Shown one piece after another: positions 33,579 through 42,808 of a DNA stretch of 64,000 bases; the first letter of the stretch is position 1, and each line of letters opens with the position of its first letter. The notes below the pieces were generated by a model. It was given only the letters and a program-made list of their open reading frames with translations. It was not told the DNA's origin and searched no databases. Source of the DNA: Sva-07 sp031398325 (GTDB lineage: Bacteria > Actinomycetota > Acidimicrobiia > Acidimicrobiales > Ilumatobacteraceae); NCBI GenBank assembly GCA_031398325.1, contig JANNNB010000201.1, positions 7,133 to 71,132 of the forward strand, written 5' to 3'. Made by a program: the position numbers and the translations under genes.

Positions 33579-35167
33579 GTCGCCTGCTCCGCAGCAACAT
33601 CACCGTCGCCGCCGGCACCTCACTGTCCCGCCTCACCGGGCTGCTCCGGGTCATCGCGCTCGGCTACGTCCTTGGTCAGACCGCGCTCGCCGATGCGTAC
33701 AGCCTCGCCAACGAGACACCGAACATCGTGTACGAGCTGTTGTTGGGAGGGGTGCTGTCGGCGACGCTGGTGCCGCTCTTTTCGACCTTCGACGAAGACG
33801 GTGACGAGGAGTCGACCAACGTCGTGCTCACCGTGTCGGTGATCCTGATGAGCGCGCTCATGGTGCTGGCCGTCGTAGCGGCGCCGCTGATCTTTCGGGT
33901 CTACTCCATCAACGTCGGCGACGGCGTCGACCCCGATCTGTTTCGTACGGTCGGAACGACCCTCGCCCGGATCTTCCTCGTGCAGATCCTGTTCTACGGC
34001 CTCGTCAGTCTCGCCAATGCGTTCCTGAACAGCCGGCGCCGCTTCTTCGCCGCCGCGTGGAGCCCGATCCTGCCCAACCTGATCATCGTCGCGACGCTCC
34101 TGTCGCTCCCCGACGCCGGGTCGGCCGACTGGGCACTCGAGGACGTGATCAGCGACGGCCGGCTCCGCCTCACACTCGGGCTGGGAGCGACGGCCGGCAT
34201 CGCATCGATGGTCCTCGTGTTGGTGCCGGCGATGGTCCGGACGGGCTTCCGCTTTCGCGCCATCGTCGACTTCCGGCATCCTGCGGTGCGCCGCCTCCTC
34301 AAGCTCTCGGCGTGGACCCTGGGCTTCGTCGCCGCGAATCAGATTTCTCTCGTCGTGGTGCGCAATCTCGCCGGGCCCGGCTCGGGCGATGCATCGGCCT
34401 ATCTCGCTGCCTTCACCTTCTTCGTGCTGCCTCACGGCTTGCTCGCTGTGTCGATCGCAACCACCTTCCAGCCGGAGATGTCCCGGGCAGTGGCACGCAG
34501 GGAGCGTCCGGCGTTCGTCGACCAGGCGTCACTCGGCGTGCGCATGACCGCGCTGCTCACGATTCCCGCCGGCGTCGGCATCTTCGTGCTGCGGCGGCCG
34601 ATCGTCGGCGCCCTCCTCGAACGAGGGCAGTTCGACGCGATCGACGCCGCCAACACGACGAGGGCGCTGGCCGGATTCGCCCTCGGACTCGGCGCCTTCT
34701 CGATCTACATGTTCACGCTGCGCGGCTTCTACGCGCACAAGGACACCCGGACGCCGTTCATGATCAACGTGGTCGAGAACGTGATCAACATCGTGCTCGC
34801 GATCGTCCTCGTCGACCGCTTCGGTGTCCTCGGCCTCGGTCTCGCGTTCGCGATCGCGTACGCCCTGTCGTCGGTGTGGGCGCTCCAGGTGCTGAGCTAC
34901 AAGGTGCCGGGCTTCAGGCTGCGCACGATCGGTCTGTCGGTCGCGCCGATGATCCTGGCCGCCGTGCTGATGGGCGAGGTCGTCTGGTTCATCGCTCGAC
35001 AGGTCGGGGGCGATTCCGGGATGGACGCCGCGGTCCGCCTCGTCGTCGGTACCCTCGTCGGCGCCATCGTGTACGTGGCGATCCTGCTCGCCCTGCGCGT
35101 GCCGGAGCTGGATTTCCTCCGCCGCCGACTCCCCCACCCCATCGGCCCGGTGGCGGCTCAGAAGTAG
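33575..35167 (+). CDS. murJ: Lipid II flippase MurJ / MviN family
   Basis: 530 residues, about 14 hydrophobic segments. Start region SLSRLTGLLRVIALGYVLG with DAYSLANETPNIVYELLLGG is the MurJ hallmark, as are the charged cavity residues in the first helices. It should flip the peptidoglycan precursor across the membrane. Unlike mycobacterial MviN there is no C-terminal pseudokinase extension. GTG 33575 was chosen for the overlap with the leader ORF and the position of the first helix. Its TAG stop lies inside the next gene's -10 box. Confidence 0.9.
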   Translation: MSRLLRSNITVAAGTSLSRLTGLLRVIALGYVLGQTALADAYSLANETPNIVYELLLGGVLSATLVPLFSTFDEDGDEESTNVVLTVSVILMSALMVLAVVAAPLIFRVYSINVGDGVDPDLFRTVGTTLARIFLVQILFYGLVSLANAFLNSRRRFFAAAWSPILPNLIIVATLLSLPDAGSADWALEDVISDGRLRLTLGLGATAGIASMVLVLVPAMVRTGFRFRAIVDFRHPAVRRLLKLSAWTLGFVAANQISLVVVRNLAGPGSGDASAYLAAFTFFVLPHGLLAVSIATTFQPEMSRAVARRERPAFVDQASLGVRMTALLTIPAGVGIFVLRRPIVGALLERGQFDAIDAANTTRALAGFALGLGAFSIYMFTLRGFYAHKDTRTPFMINVVENVINIVLAIVLVDRFGVLGLGLAFAIAYALSSVWALQVLSYKVPGFRLRTIGLSVAPMILAAVLMGEVVWFIARQVGGDSGMDAAVRLVVGTLVGAIVYVAILLALRVPELDFLRRRLPHPIGPVAAQK

Positions 35168-35170
35168 GAT
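35165..35170 (+). promoter_or_regulatory. Candidate pspA-like gene -10 box
   Basis: TAGGAT, 6 nt before ATG 35177, using the TAG stop of murJ as its first three bases. Suggests separate leaderless expression of the next gene. Confidence 0.4.
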
Positions 35171-35176
35171 CACCCC

Positions 35177-35950
35177 ATGATCGATCGCGCCACGAAGTGG
35201 TGGAAACACCTCACGGCCAGCCTGCCCGGCAAGCGCGACGACAAAGCCGATCCGAAAGCACAGCTCGCGCAGGCGATCATCGAGGCACAGAACCAGCACA
35301 AGCGCCTGATGGACCAGGCGGCCAACGTCATCACCAATCAGAAGCAGGCCGAGATCCGCCTGAACAACAAGATGACCGAACTGGAGAAGCTGAACGTCAA
35401 CGCTCGCCAGGCCCTCGTCCTGGCGTCCGATGCCCAGCAGAGTGGCGACGCCGCCAAGTCGGCCCACTACACCCAGGCCGCCGAAACCATCGCCGACAAG
35501 TTGATCTCCGTCGAGGCCGACGTCGAGAGCCTCACCTCGATGGTCCTCGAGTCGACGCAGGCGGCCGACCAGGCCAAGACCGCGGTCCGGACCAACAGTC
35601 GGCTACTGCAGGAGAAGCTGGCGGAGAAGTCCAAACTCCTCAGCCAGCTCGAACAGGCCAAGATGCAGGAAGAGATGAACGCGGCCATGGCGCAGCTGAG
35701 CGAGACCGTCGGTGACGACGTGCCATCGTTCGCCGAGGTCGAGGAGAAGATCAATGCTCGATACGCCAAGGCAACCGCAGTATCCGACCTTCGGGCCGAC
35801 AGTGTGGCGTCACGCGTCCTCGAGATCGAGGAGGCCACCGCGAACGTCGCCGCGCAGAACCGGTTGACCGAGCTTCGGGACGAACTGGGCCTCGCCGCGA
35901 CCCCGGCTACCGGTGTGTCGTCGCCCACCGAGCTGCCGCCGCACGGCTGA
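35177..35950 (+). CDS. PspA/IM30-family membrane-stress protein
   Basis: 257 residues, almost wholly helical and rich in Ala, Gln, Lys and Glu: a long coiled coil (AQAIIEAQNQHKRLMDQAAN ... LLQEKLAEKSKLLSQLEQ). Composition and length fit PspA/Vipp1, which coats and stabilises the cytoplasmic membrane under stress. The N terminus (IDRATKWWKHLTASLPGK) is amphipathic, fitting membrane contact. Next to MurJ, an envelope role is likely. Confidence 0.8.
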   Translation: MIDRATKWWKHLTASLPGKRDDKADPKAQLAQAIIEAQNQHKRLMDQAANVITNQKQAEIRLNNKMTELEKLNVNARQALVLASDAQQSGDAAKSAHYTQAAETIADKLISVEADVESLTSMVLESTQAADQAKTAVRTNSRLLQEKLAEKSKLLSQLEQAKMQEEMNAAMAQLSETVGDDVPSFAEVEEKINARYAKATAVSDLRADSVASRVLEIEEATANVAAQNRLTELRDELGLAATPATGVSSPTELPPHG

Positions 35951-35966
35951 GCCGCGAGGACGCTTG

Positions 35967-37052
35967 CTAGGGCAGCACCACGAGGTCATCGCGGTGAATG
36001 ACCTCGTGTGCGACATCGGGCGGCAGGTCGCGCGTGTGCTTGCCGGCGAACGCATTCGCTGCGGCGACGTCGACGGCAACCATGCCCCGCGCGAACGCAC
36101 GACCTGAGGGCCCGACGACCTCGACCGTCGCCCCGGCGTCGAACGAACCGCGCGCCGCCACCACGCCCGCCGGCAGGAGGCTGCGGGGCTCGTCGGTCAA
36201 CGCCCGCTCCGCTCCCGCATCGACCTCGACCACGCCGTCGACCTCGGCGGCGAACGCGATCCACAGCTTGCGGGCCGGCAACGTCCGGTCGTGCGCGGCG
36301 AACGTCGTGCCGACGCCGGTACCGCCCACCGCACCGAGGAGTACGTCGGGTGCCGCCGCCCGGGCGATCACGCTCCGAATCCCCGACCACGACGCGATCT
36401 TGGCGGCGACCAGCTTGCTCGCCATCCCCCCACTGCCGCGTCCGCTGCCGCCCCTATCGGCCGAGATGGCCAGCATGGGGTCGTCCGCGGCGACGTGAGA
36501 CACCAGCTCAGCACTGGCGTCGCGGCGCGGATCTGCGGTGTACACGCCATCGGTGTCGGTCAGCAACACGAGCAGGTCGGCACCCACCGAATTGGCCACC
36601 AGCGCCGCGAGCCGGTCGTTGTCGCCGTAACGGAGCTCATGGTTGGCGATCGCGTCGTTCTCGTTCACCACGGGAACGCACCCCAACTCCAACAACCGAA
36701 CGAGGGTGCGACGCGCATGAAGGTACTGCGTCCGATCGACGAAGTCATGGGGGTCGAGCAGGACCTGGGCCCCGACGAGCCCGTGGCGATCGAACTGCCT
36801 GTTGTATGCCTCCACGAGCCGGCTCTGGCCGGCCGCCGAGACCGCCTGCAGCGTGGTCATGTCGGTCGGTCGAGCCGGAAGCCCGACCGCGACCACACCA
36901 GCGGCCACCGCTCCTGACGAGACGACGATCAGCTGGTGGCCGGCGCTGCGCAGCGCCGCGACCTCGTCACAGAGTTTCGCGATCGCCGCCACATCGATGA
37001 CGCCCGTGTCATCGGTGATGGAGGCCGTGCCGATCTTGGCGACGATCCGCAT
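35967..37052 (-). CDS. proB: Glutamate 5-kinase ProB
   Basis: 361 residues: amino-acid kinase domain (about 1-250) with KIGTASITDDTG, HELRYGDNDRLAALVA, DTDGVYTADP and GSGGMASKLVAAKIAS, followed by a PUA domain (about 265-361). First step of proline synthesis, feedback-inhibited by proline in the family. Start ATG 37052 overlaps the obg stop by one base. obg-proB order is also seen in mycobacteria (Rv2440c-Rv2439c). proA is not within reach downstream. Confidence 0.95.
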   Translation of the reverse strand: MRIVAKIGTASITDDTGVIDVAAIAKLCDEVAALRSAGHQLIVVSSGAVAAGVVAVGLPARPTDMTTLQAVSAAGQSRLVEAYNRQFDRHGLVGAQVLLDPHDFVDRTQYLHARRTLVRLLELGCVPVVNENDAIANHELRYGDNDRLAALVANSVGADLLVLLTDTDGVYTADPRRDASAELVSHVAADDPMLAISADRGGSGRGSGGMASKLVAAKIASWSGIRSVIARAAAPDVLLGAVGGTGVGTTFAAHDRTLPARKLWIAFAAEVDGVVEVDAGAERALTDEPRSLLPAGVVAARGSFDAGATVEVVGPSGRAFARGMVAVDVAAANAFAGKHTRDLPPDVAHEVIHRDDLVVLP

Positions 37053-38308
37053 CAGAGGTCCGGTTGGTAGTCGAAGCTGAAGTCACCGATCCAGATGACG
37101 TCGCCCTCCTGGGCGCCGGCTTTGGCCAGCATCTTTCGAACGCCGAGGCGCTCCAGTCGGAAATCGATGTACGACAGCGCTTCGGGGGTCGTGACGTCGT
37201 TGAGCGCGACGACACGCTCGACATCGCGACCGAGCAGCCGGAACTCACCGTCGGCCACCCGCTCGACGATCGCACCGCTCGCCTCCGGGCGGAGCACCAC
37301 GACACCATCGCGGTAGACGACCGCTTGTCTCGCTTCGTGCACCAACGAGGCCAACTGACCGACGACCTCGGACACGCCCTGTCGGGTAACGGCCGACATG
37401 ATCGGACCGTCCCATCCGAGCGCCGCCAACTCCTCGGCCTGCACGGCATCGGCTTTCGTGCCGACCACGACACGCGGCCGATCGAGCAACTCGGGGCGGT
37501 ATTCGCCGAGCTCGTGGAGCAGGATCCGTTCCTGTTCGGCCGGTGAGACCCCATCGAGTTGGGCGAGGTCGACCATGATGCACATCACCCGCGCTCGCTC
37601 GACGTGGCGGAGGAACTGGTGGCCGAGTCCGCGCCCCTCGCTCGCTCCTTCGATGAGGCCGGGAATGTCGGCCACCACGAAGTCGGTGTCGTCGTCGAGT
37701 TGCACCACCCCGAGGTTCGGCTCGAGGGTCGTGAACGGATAGTCGGCGATCTTCGGCTTGGCGGCGGAGATGACGCTGATGAACGTCGACTTGCCGACGT
37801 TCGGAAATCCGACGAGCGCCACATCGGCCATCAGGCGGAGCTCGAGCCGCAGCCAGTTCTCCTCACCATGCTCACCCTGCTCGGCAAAGCTGGGGGCACG
37901 GCGCTTGTTCGACAGGAACTTGGCATTACCGCGGCCACCTCGGCCGCCCGCAGCGGCGAGCCACCGGTCGCCGTGGTTCACGAGCTCGGCGAGGAGTTCA
38001 CCGGTGTAGAGGTCGAACACAGCGGTTCCCATCGGCACGTTGATCTCGAGCGACTGCCCGCGCCGCCCATGGAGATCCTTGCCCTTGCCATGGACGCCGT
38101 TGTCGGCTCGACGGTGAGGGTGATCACGGAACGCGAGGAGTGACGACACGTTGTGGTCGGCGACCAGCCACACGTTGCCCCCGTTGCCGCCATCGCCGCC
38201 GTTCGGGCCGCCCATCGCAACTGGTCCCTCGCGGCGAAAACTCACGCAGCCGGCACCGCCGTCACCGCCGCGTGCGTTCAGTTGGCACTCGTCGACGAAC
38301 TGGGACAT
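37052..38308 (-). CDS. obg: Ribosome-associated GTPase Obg (CgtA)
   Basis: 418 residues with the three Obg parts: glycine-rich Obg fold (1-158; GGDGGAGCVSFRREG, GGPNGGDGGNGGNVWL), G domain (G1 VGFPNVGKST, G3 DIPGLIEGAS, G4 GTKAD), and C-terminal OCT domain (VERVADGEFRLLGRDVERVV). Acts in 50S assembly and stringent responses. ATG 38308 follows TAGCCT by 7 nt, so the start looks leaderless; the frame extends upstream to 38491 but without Obg sequence. Confidence 0.96.
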   Translation of the reverse strand: MSQFVDECQLNARGGDGGAGCVSFRREGPVAMGGPNGGDGGNGGNVWLVADHNVSSLLAFRDHPHRRADNGVHGKGKDLHGRRGQSLEINVPMGTAVFDLYTGELLAELVNHGDRWLAAAGGRGGRGNAKFLSNKRRAPSFAEQGEHGEENWLRLELRLMADVALVGFPNVGKSTFISVISAAKPKIADYPFTTLEPNLGVVQLDDDTDFVVADIPGLIEGASEGRGLGHQFLRHVERARVMCIMVDLAQLDGVSPAEQERILLHELGEYRPELLDRPRVVVGTKADAVQAEELAALGWDGPIMSAVTRQGVSEVVGQLASLVHEARQAVVYRDGVVVLRPEASGAIVERVADGEFRLLGRDVERVVALNDVTTPEALSYIDFRLERLGVRKMLAKAGAQEGDVIWIGDFSFDYQPDL

Positions 38309-38315
38309 TTCAACG

Positions 38316-38352
38316 AGGCTAACGCCGGTCCTTGCTGGCCATCTCCTATCGT
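38316..38352. promoter_or_regulatory. Divergent leaderless -10 boxes of obg and the dNTPase gene
   Basis: Minus-strand TAGCCT (38321-38316) and plus-strand TATCGT (38347-38352), each 7 nt from its start codon. Start codons are 51 bp apart. Confidence 0.5.
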
Positions 38353-38359
38353 CGGAGGC

Positions 38360-39556
38360 GTGGAGCAGACCGCGCCGACCAACCAGCCGGGTCGAGGCCC
38401 CGACGGGGCGGACGAGCGCTCGGACCGCTGGGCGGCAACCATGGCCGGGCACGACGCCCGGCTCGGTGCCCACGAGGTCGTGCTCGCACACGCCGACTCA
38501 CATGCGGCGATCGTCAGCGACTCGGTGTCGACTCGCGAGGCACGCGAAGCACTCGAGTTCGAATCACTCGCGGAGGGCGCCACCGTGGCAACGGGGGCTG
38601 GTGACCGCCTCGTGCCCGAGCAGCCCGACCCCTACCGCACATGCTTCGAACGGGACCGCGACCGGATCCTCCACGATTCGTCGTTCCGACGCCTGGCTGG
38701 AAAGACCCAGGTGTTCGTCTTCCCCGACGACCACCAGCGAACTCGAATGACGCATGCCCTCGAAGTCGCTCAGGTGGCTCGTTCGGTCGCCGAGGCGCTC
38801 CGGCTGAACGTGGCGCTCGCCGAGGCGATCGCCATCGGGCACGATTGCGGGCACGGTCCCGGCGGGCACGCCAGTGAGGATGCACTGTCGCCGTACCTCG
38901 ACGGCGGCTTCGATCATGCACCGTGGGGCGCAGACGTCACGCTCCAACCCCTCAACCTCTGCGCCGAGACGCTCGACGGGATCCGTCATCACTCGTGGAG
39001 TCTCCCCGCACCCCGGACACCGGAAGGCGAGGTGGTGTCGTGGGCCGATCGGATCGCATACGTGTGTCACGACTTCGAAGATGCGGTCGCGGCAGGCATC
39101 CTCAGCATCGACATGCTGCCGCAGATCGTGGCCGAGCGGTGTGGACGTGACCGGTCGACCCAACTCGGCACGTTCATCAGAGCGATGATCACCGCGACCC
39201 TCCAGACCGGACGGATCGGAATGACACCCGACATGGCCGAGGCCCTGGCGGTGTTCCGCAGGTTCAACTACGAACACGTCTATCTGCGCCCTGCGAGCCG
39301 CCACCAGGCAGACGCAGTCATCGCGCTGCTCCGCGCGCTCGTCGAGCACTATGCGGATCGGCCGCACTCCATCCCGCGCCAGACGGCTCAGGCGGCCGTC
39401 GACATCGACGTCGACCACCTCGAAGCCGGGAGCACGGCAGCGCTGCGAGCGGCGGTGGCGTACGTGGCCGGCATGACCGACCGATTCGCCTGCCAGCAAG
39501 GGCTCACGCAGCTCGACTGGGATCCGGCGAAACTCCCCCGCGGAGTCGGCCTCTGA
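38360..39556 (+). CDS. dgt: dGTPase-like deoxynucleoside triphosphate triphosphohydrolase
   Basis: 398 residues of the HD superfamily. YRTCFERDRDRILHDSSFRRLAGKTQVF is split over the nucleotide-binding region; the metal site is in TRMTHALEVAQVAR, GHDCGHGPGGHASE and SWADRIAYVCHD. GTG 38360 lies 7 nt after TATCGT. The first ~85 residues are extra and low in predicted structure. Expected to hydrolyse dNTPs to nucleosides and triphosphate; nucleotide preference unknown. Confidence 0.88.
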   Translation: MEQTAPTNQPGRGPDGADERSDRWAATMAGHDARLGAHEVVLAHADSHAAIVSDSVSTREAREALEFESLAEGATVATGAGDRLVPEQPDPYRTCFERDRDRILHDSSFRRLAGKTQVFVFPDDHQRTRMTHALEVAQVARSVAEALRLNVALAEAIAIGHDCGHGPGGHASEDALSPYLDGGFDHAPWGADVTLQPLNLCAETLDGIRHHSWSLPAPRTPEGEVVSWADRIAYVCHDFEDAVAAGILSIDMLPQIVAERCGRDRSTQLGTFIRAMITATLQTGRIGMTPDMAEALAVFRRFNYEHVYLRPASRHQADAVIALLRALVEHYADRPHSIPRQTAQAAVDIDVDHLEAGSTAALRAAVAYVAGMTDRFACQQGLTQLDWDPAKLPRGVGL

Positions 39557-39575
39557 CCCACGCCCGGCTGCGCTG

Positions 39576-39947
39576 TCAGGTGTGCAGGAACAGTGCCCTG
39601 ATGCCGAGGCCCATGATGAACAAGCTCCCGAGCCCGTACAACAGGTACTGCTTGTCCTTGATGAACGGGCTCGTTCGATAGCTGTACAGGATCCCGACGG
39701 CGATGATCGCGCTGAAGCCGTACAACGCATGGAACTGTTCGAGTTCGACGTCGTACCGAGTGACGAGCAGGACGCCAAGGATCGCGCTCACGAACGGTGT
39801 GAGCTGCGCCACGACGACACACCACCACAGCGCGCGCGATCGCAGCGCAGGAAGGTAGTGCGCCCCGATCGCCCAGCAGCCCACCACGGCATTGGCGCCG
39901 ATGAGGAACCACCCGAAATCGCGATGGGCCTCGAACAGCGCAGACAT
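39576..39947 (-). CDS. Small four-helix membrane protein
   Basis: 123 residues with four hydrophobic segments (WFLIGANAVVGCWAIGAHYL; WWCVVVAQLTPFVSAILGVL; LYGFSAIIAVGILYSY; LLYGLGSLFIMGLGIRALFL). No signature known. It converges on the dNTPase gene with a 19-bp gap. Conserved-protein appearance and good codon use suggest a real gene. Confidence 0.7.
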   Translation of the reverse strand: MSALFEAHRDFGWFLIGANAVVGCWAIGAHYLPALRSRALWWCVVVAQLTPFVSAILGVLLVTRYDVELEQFHALYGFSAIIAVGILYSYRTSPFIKDKQYLLYGLGSLFIMGLGIRALFLHT

Positions 39948-39983
39948 GGCTTGGTCACCCTCGCGGTCAGGCTGACGAACGGA

Positions 39984-40718
39984 TCATTCGCTGCAGCCGA
40001 TCCCGCCCAGGATGACGGTCACGGTGGAGTCGTCGTCGACCCCGGTGACGAACCCGCGCAGGTTGTCGTTCACGTAGAAGAACGGCGCCGACACATCGTC
40101 TTCGGGGTTGATCGACACACCGGGATAGGCGCCGAGGACATCGATCACCCGGGATCCGCTGGTGATTCCCCGCTCGGTCGACAACCCGACGGGCGCGCCG
40201 CCGACCTCGCCGGCTGACCCGTAGTAGTACGCGAAGAAGTGACGGCGCCCCTGCATCACCTGGGAGGCGTCGCCGAAGACCAGTGACAAGACACCCCAGT
40301 CGACCAGCCGGATCTCGGTACCGGGGCACGCGCCGACCGACAGCGGGTCGATCCAGCCGCTGTCGTTCGTCGGCTCTCCGAGGAACGAGCTGAGATAGCT
40401 GATCACCGCCTCCGGCTCTGAGCCGAACTCCGCCGACCCGATGCCTTCTCCGCTGAGCACCAACGCCGCCACTGCCGGGTCGACCACCGTCGTGGTGGTG
40501 GCCGGCAGCGTCGAGGTCGTCGTCGTCGGTGCAAGCGTCGTCGATGTCGTCGAGGTCGTCGTGGCAGGCGCTGATGTCGTGGGCGCAACGGTGCTGGTCG
40601 GCACCAGCGTCAACTGTGTCGTCGAGGAATCGCCGCCATCGGACTGATCGTCCGAGCCGGCACATCCTGCGGCGAGCGCGACGGCGAGCGCGACGACAGC
40701 ACACATACGCCTTTTCAT
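39984..40718 (-). CDS. Secreted lipoprotein with Thr-rich linker
   Basis: 244 residues from ATG 40718. Signal peptide MKRRMCAVVALAVALAAGC ends in a lipobox (LAAGC). A ~60-residue Thr/Ser/Pro/Val linker follows, then a ~165-residue soluble domain containing a repeated idea of short beta strands (EIRLVDWGVLSLVFGD; FFYVNDNLRGFVTGVDDDS). No family recognised. The frame is open 42 codons further upstream, but the signal peptide decides the start, and CAGACT precedes it by 6 nt. Confidence 0.75.
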   Translation of the reverse strand: MKRRMCAVVALAVALAAGCAGSDDQSDGGDSSTTQLTLVPTSTVAPTTSAPATTTSTTSTTLAPTTTTSTLPATTTTVVDPAVAALVLSGEGIGSAEFGSEPEAVISYLSSFLGEPTNDSGWIDPLSVGACPGTEIRLVDWGVLSLVFGDASQVMQGRRHFFAYYYGSAGEVGGAPVGLSTERGITSGSRVIDVLGAYPGVSINPEDDVSAPFFYVNDNLRGFVTGVDDDSTVTVILGGIGCSE

Positions 40719-40783
40719 GCGCCCAGTCTGGCCGGGCGCGCGCCGAGAACGGCGGACCTCGTCAGCCGGTGACGGGTGGGTCA

Positions 40784-41593
40784 TCACCGGTCGAAGAGCC
40801 ATCCGGAACGCATCGGCGGGAGTGCATCGCGCTCGATGAACCATTCCTTGCCGAACGCCTGACGGAAGATCTCGATCGGCATCTGCAGGAAGAACGACGT
40901 GTCGGTCACCTGGCTGCGGTGGCTCGCCAACGCCGCTCTCTTCAGTTCCACGTAGTCACTCACGTCGACCTCCAGGGTGATCTCGTCCTCCGGGGTGCCG
41001 AAGGGATTCCCGTCGTCCGCCGGCCCATCCGGATCGAAGTCCCGGTCGTCGTCGAGTTCGCCGAACGCCCCGGCCGCGGCCGCTTCGGCCATCATCGCCG
41101 CGAAGTGGGTCCTGTTCATCGTGGACTCGAGCACGCGCACACCGGGGACCATCTCCCCCGCCCGCGCACCGACATGGTGCACCTTGACGTGGTCCGGATG
41201 ACCGTATCCACCGTGCCAGTCGTAGATGGTCAGGATGTCGGCACACTCCTCGCGCAACACGTCGGCCAGGCGGCTCGCCGCTTCGTCGAGGTCCGCCTGG
41301 TGGAACGAGTTCGGGTCGGTGTTCTGCTCCCACCCCGTCATCCCGGAATCGGCGTAGCCGAGCCACACGACCCTGGAGATCCCCAACACGTCAGCCGAAG
41401 CCTGGAGCTCGAGTCGTCGTCGATCCACGAGGGTTTCGCCCGGTGCCAGATCATCGGGTACCTCTCCGTGGTCGCCGTTCGTGCCGACCACCAACACCAC
41501 CCGGTGACCTTCCGCAACCGCTCGGGCGATCGTGCCGCCGGTGCCGCTCGCCTCGTCGTCGGGGTGGGCGTGGAGACACACGATCGTCGACAT
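40784..41593 (-). CDS. PIG-L/LmbE-type zinc deacetylase (MshB/Mca-like)
   Basis: 269 residues. The zinc site is AHPDDE near the N terminus and GHPDH in the middle, as in MshB (deacetylates GlcNAc-inositol in mycothiol synthesis) and Mca (cleaves mycothiol conjugates). Family cannot be split further by eye; the C-terminal segment SHRSQVTDTSFFLQMP is also typical. ATG 41593 follows CACACT by 7 nt. Mycothiol metabolism would fit the DinB-type protein at the window start, but the genes are far apart. Confidence 0.85.
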   Translation of the reverse strand: MSTIVCLHAHPDDEASGTGGTIARAVAEGHRVVLVVGTNGDHGEVPDDLAPGETLVDRRRLELQASADVLGISRVVWLGYADSGMTGWEQNTDPNSFHQADLDEAASRLADVLREECADILTIYDWHGGYGHPDHVKVHHVGARAGEMVPGVRVLESTMNRTHFAAMMAEAAAAGAFGELDDDRDFDPDGPADDGNPFGTPEDEITLEVDVSDYVELKRAALASHRSQVTDTSFFLQMPIEIFRQAFGKEWFIERDALPPMRSGWLFDR

Positions 41594-41646
41594 GCCAGGC
41601 AGTGTGCCAGGGCGAGCACGCCGTTGCTCGGGGGTCCGTTCGTGGG

Positions 41647-42807
41647 CTACTCCGCGTGACGGACCGCTCCGGAGGCGATGAGTTCCTCCACACGCTCGGA
41701 GGCGACACCCCAGTCGGTCAACACGTCTCGCGTGTGCGCGCCTGCGTACGCGGGTGGACGCTCGATCTGAGGGACCGTGCGGCTGAAGCGAGGTGCGGGC
41801 GCCGGCTGCACGACGCCGTCGATGTCGACGAACGTCTGCCGTTCGACATTGTGCGGATGCTGTGCCGCCTCACTCATGGTGAGGATCGGGGCGAAACATA
41901 CGTCGGTCATCTCCATCGTCTCGCACCACTCCGCCTGCGTGCGTTGGGCGAACACCTCGGTGAGACGGGCCTTCAGGTGTGTCCAACCGCTCGAGTCCAT
42001 CTGGTTCGCGAACTCGGCGTCGCCGTCGAGGCCGGTCAGGCGCAGCAGTTCGGCGTAGAACTGCGGCTCGATCGAACCGAGCGAGATGAACTTGCCGTCG
42101 GAACACCGGTACACGTCGTAGAAGTGGGCTCCGGTGTCGAGCAGGTTCGTTCCGCGGGCGTTCTCATCGAAGGCTCCCATCGCCTTGAACGCCCAGAACA
42201 TGGTCATCAACACAGCGGAACCGTCGACCATCGCCGTGTCGACGACTTGGCCCTGCCCGCTGCGCTGTGCCTCGAGGAGGGCGCACACCACGCCGAACGC
42301 GAGGAACATGCCGCCGCCACCGAAGTCGCCGACCATGTTCAGGGGAGGCACCGGCGGCTCACCGGCACGACCGAAATGCGCCAGTGCGCCGGCAAGTGAG
42401 ATGTAGTTGATGTCGTGGCCGGCAGCCTGGGCATAGGGGCCGTCCTGACCCCAGCCGGTCATCCGACCGAACACGAGCTTCGGGTTCCGTTCCAGACAAA
42501 CATCCGGACCGACGCCGAGTCGCTCCATCACACCGGGGCGGAACCCTTCGATGAGCGCGTCGGCCGAGCCGACGAGGTCGAGCAGTGTGGCGACGCCGTC
42601 AGGGTGCTTGAGGTCGATGGCAACGTTGCGACGCCCGCGCAGGAGGAGGTCACCATGGGGCGTGTCGGGCGCAGGGCCGCGCACGGCGCCCGCTCGTTCC
42701 ACCCTGATGACCTCGGCGCCCATGTCGGCGAGCAGCATCGCGGCAAACGGGCCGGGGCCGATTCCGGCGATCTCGATGATTCGGTATCCAGCGAGTGGTC
42801 CGGTCAT
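41647..42807 (-). CDS. CoA-transferase family III protein, alpha-methylacyl-CoA racemase-like
   Basis: 386 residues of the CaiB/BaiF fold. GHDINYISLAGAL and VGDFGGGGMFLAFG carry the catalytic His and Asp of alpha-methylacyl-CoA racemases, which favours racemase over transferase. N-terminal IIEIAGIGPGPFAAMLLADMG is standard. It starts one base after the hydrolase stop (TGA-C-ATG region), so the two are co-translated; both could act in branched or sterol side-chain fatty-acid breakdown. Confidence 0.88.
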   Translation of the reverse strand: MTGPLAGYRIIEIAGIGPGPFAAMLLADMGAEVIRVERAGAVRGPAPDTPHGDLLLRGRRNVAIDLKHPDGVATLLDLVGSADALIEGFRPGVMERLGVGPDVCLERNPKLVFGRMTGWGQDGPYAQAAGHDINYISLAGALAHFGRAGEPPVPPLNMVGDFGGGGMFLAFGVVCALLEAQRSGQGQVVDTAMVDGSAVLMTMFWAFKAMGAFDENARGTNLLDTGAHFYDVYRCSDGKFISLGSIEPQFYAELLRLTGLDGDAEFANQMDSSGWTHLKARLTEVFAQRTQAEWCETMEMTDVCFAPILTMSEAAQHPHNVERQTFVDIDGVVQPAPAPRFSRTVPQIERPPAYAGAHTRDVLTDWGVASERVEELIASGAVRHAE

Positions 42808-42808
42808 G

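Noticed and set aside
40480..40640. Thr/Val-rich repeat as a separate element
   Set aside because: It is the low-complexity linker of a lipoprotein and has no fixed repeat unit at DNA level.
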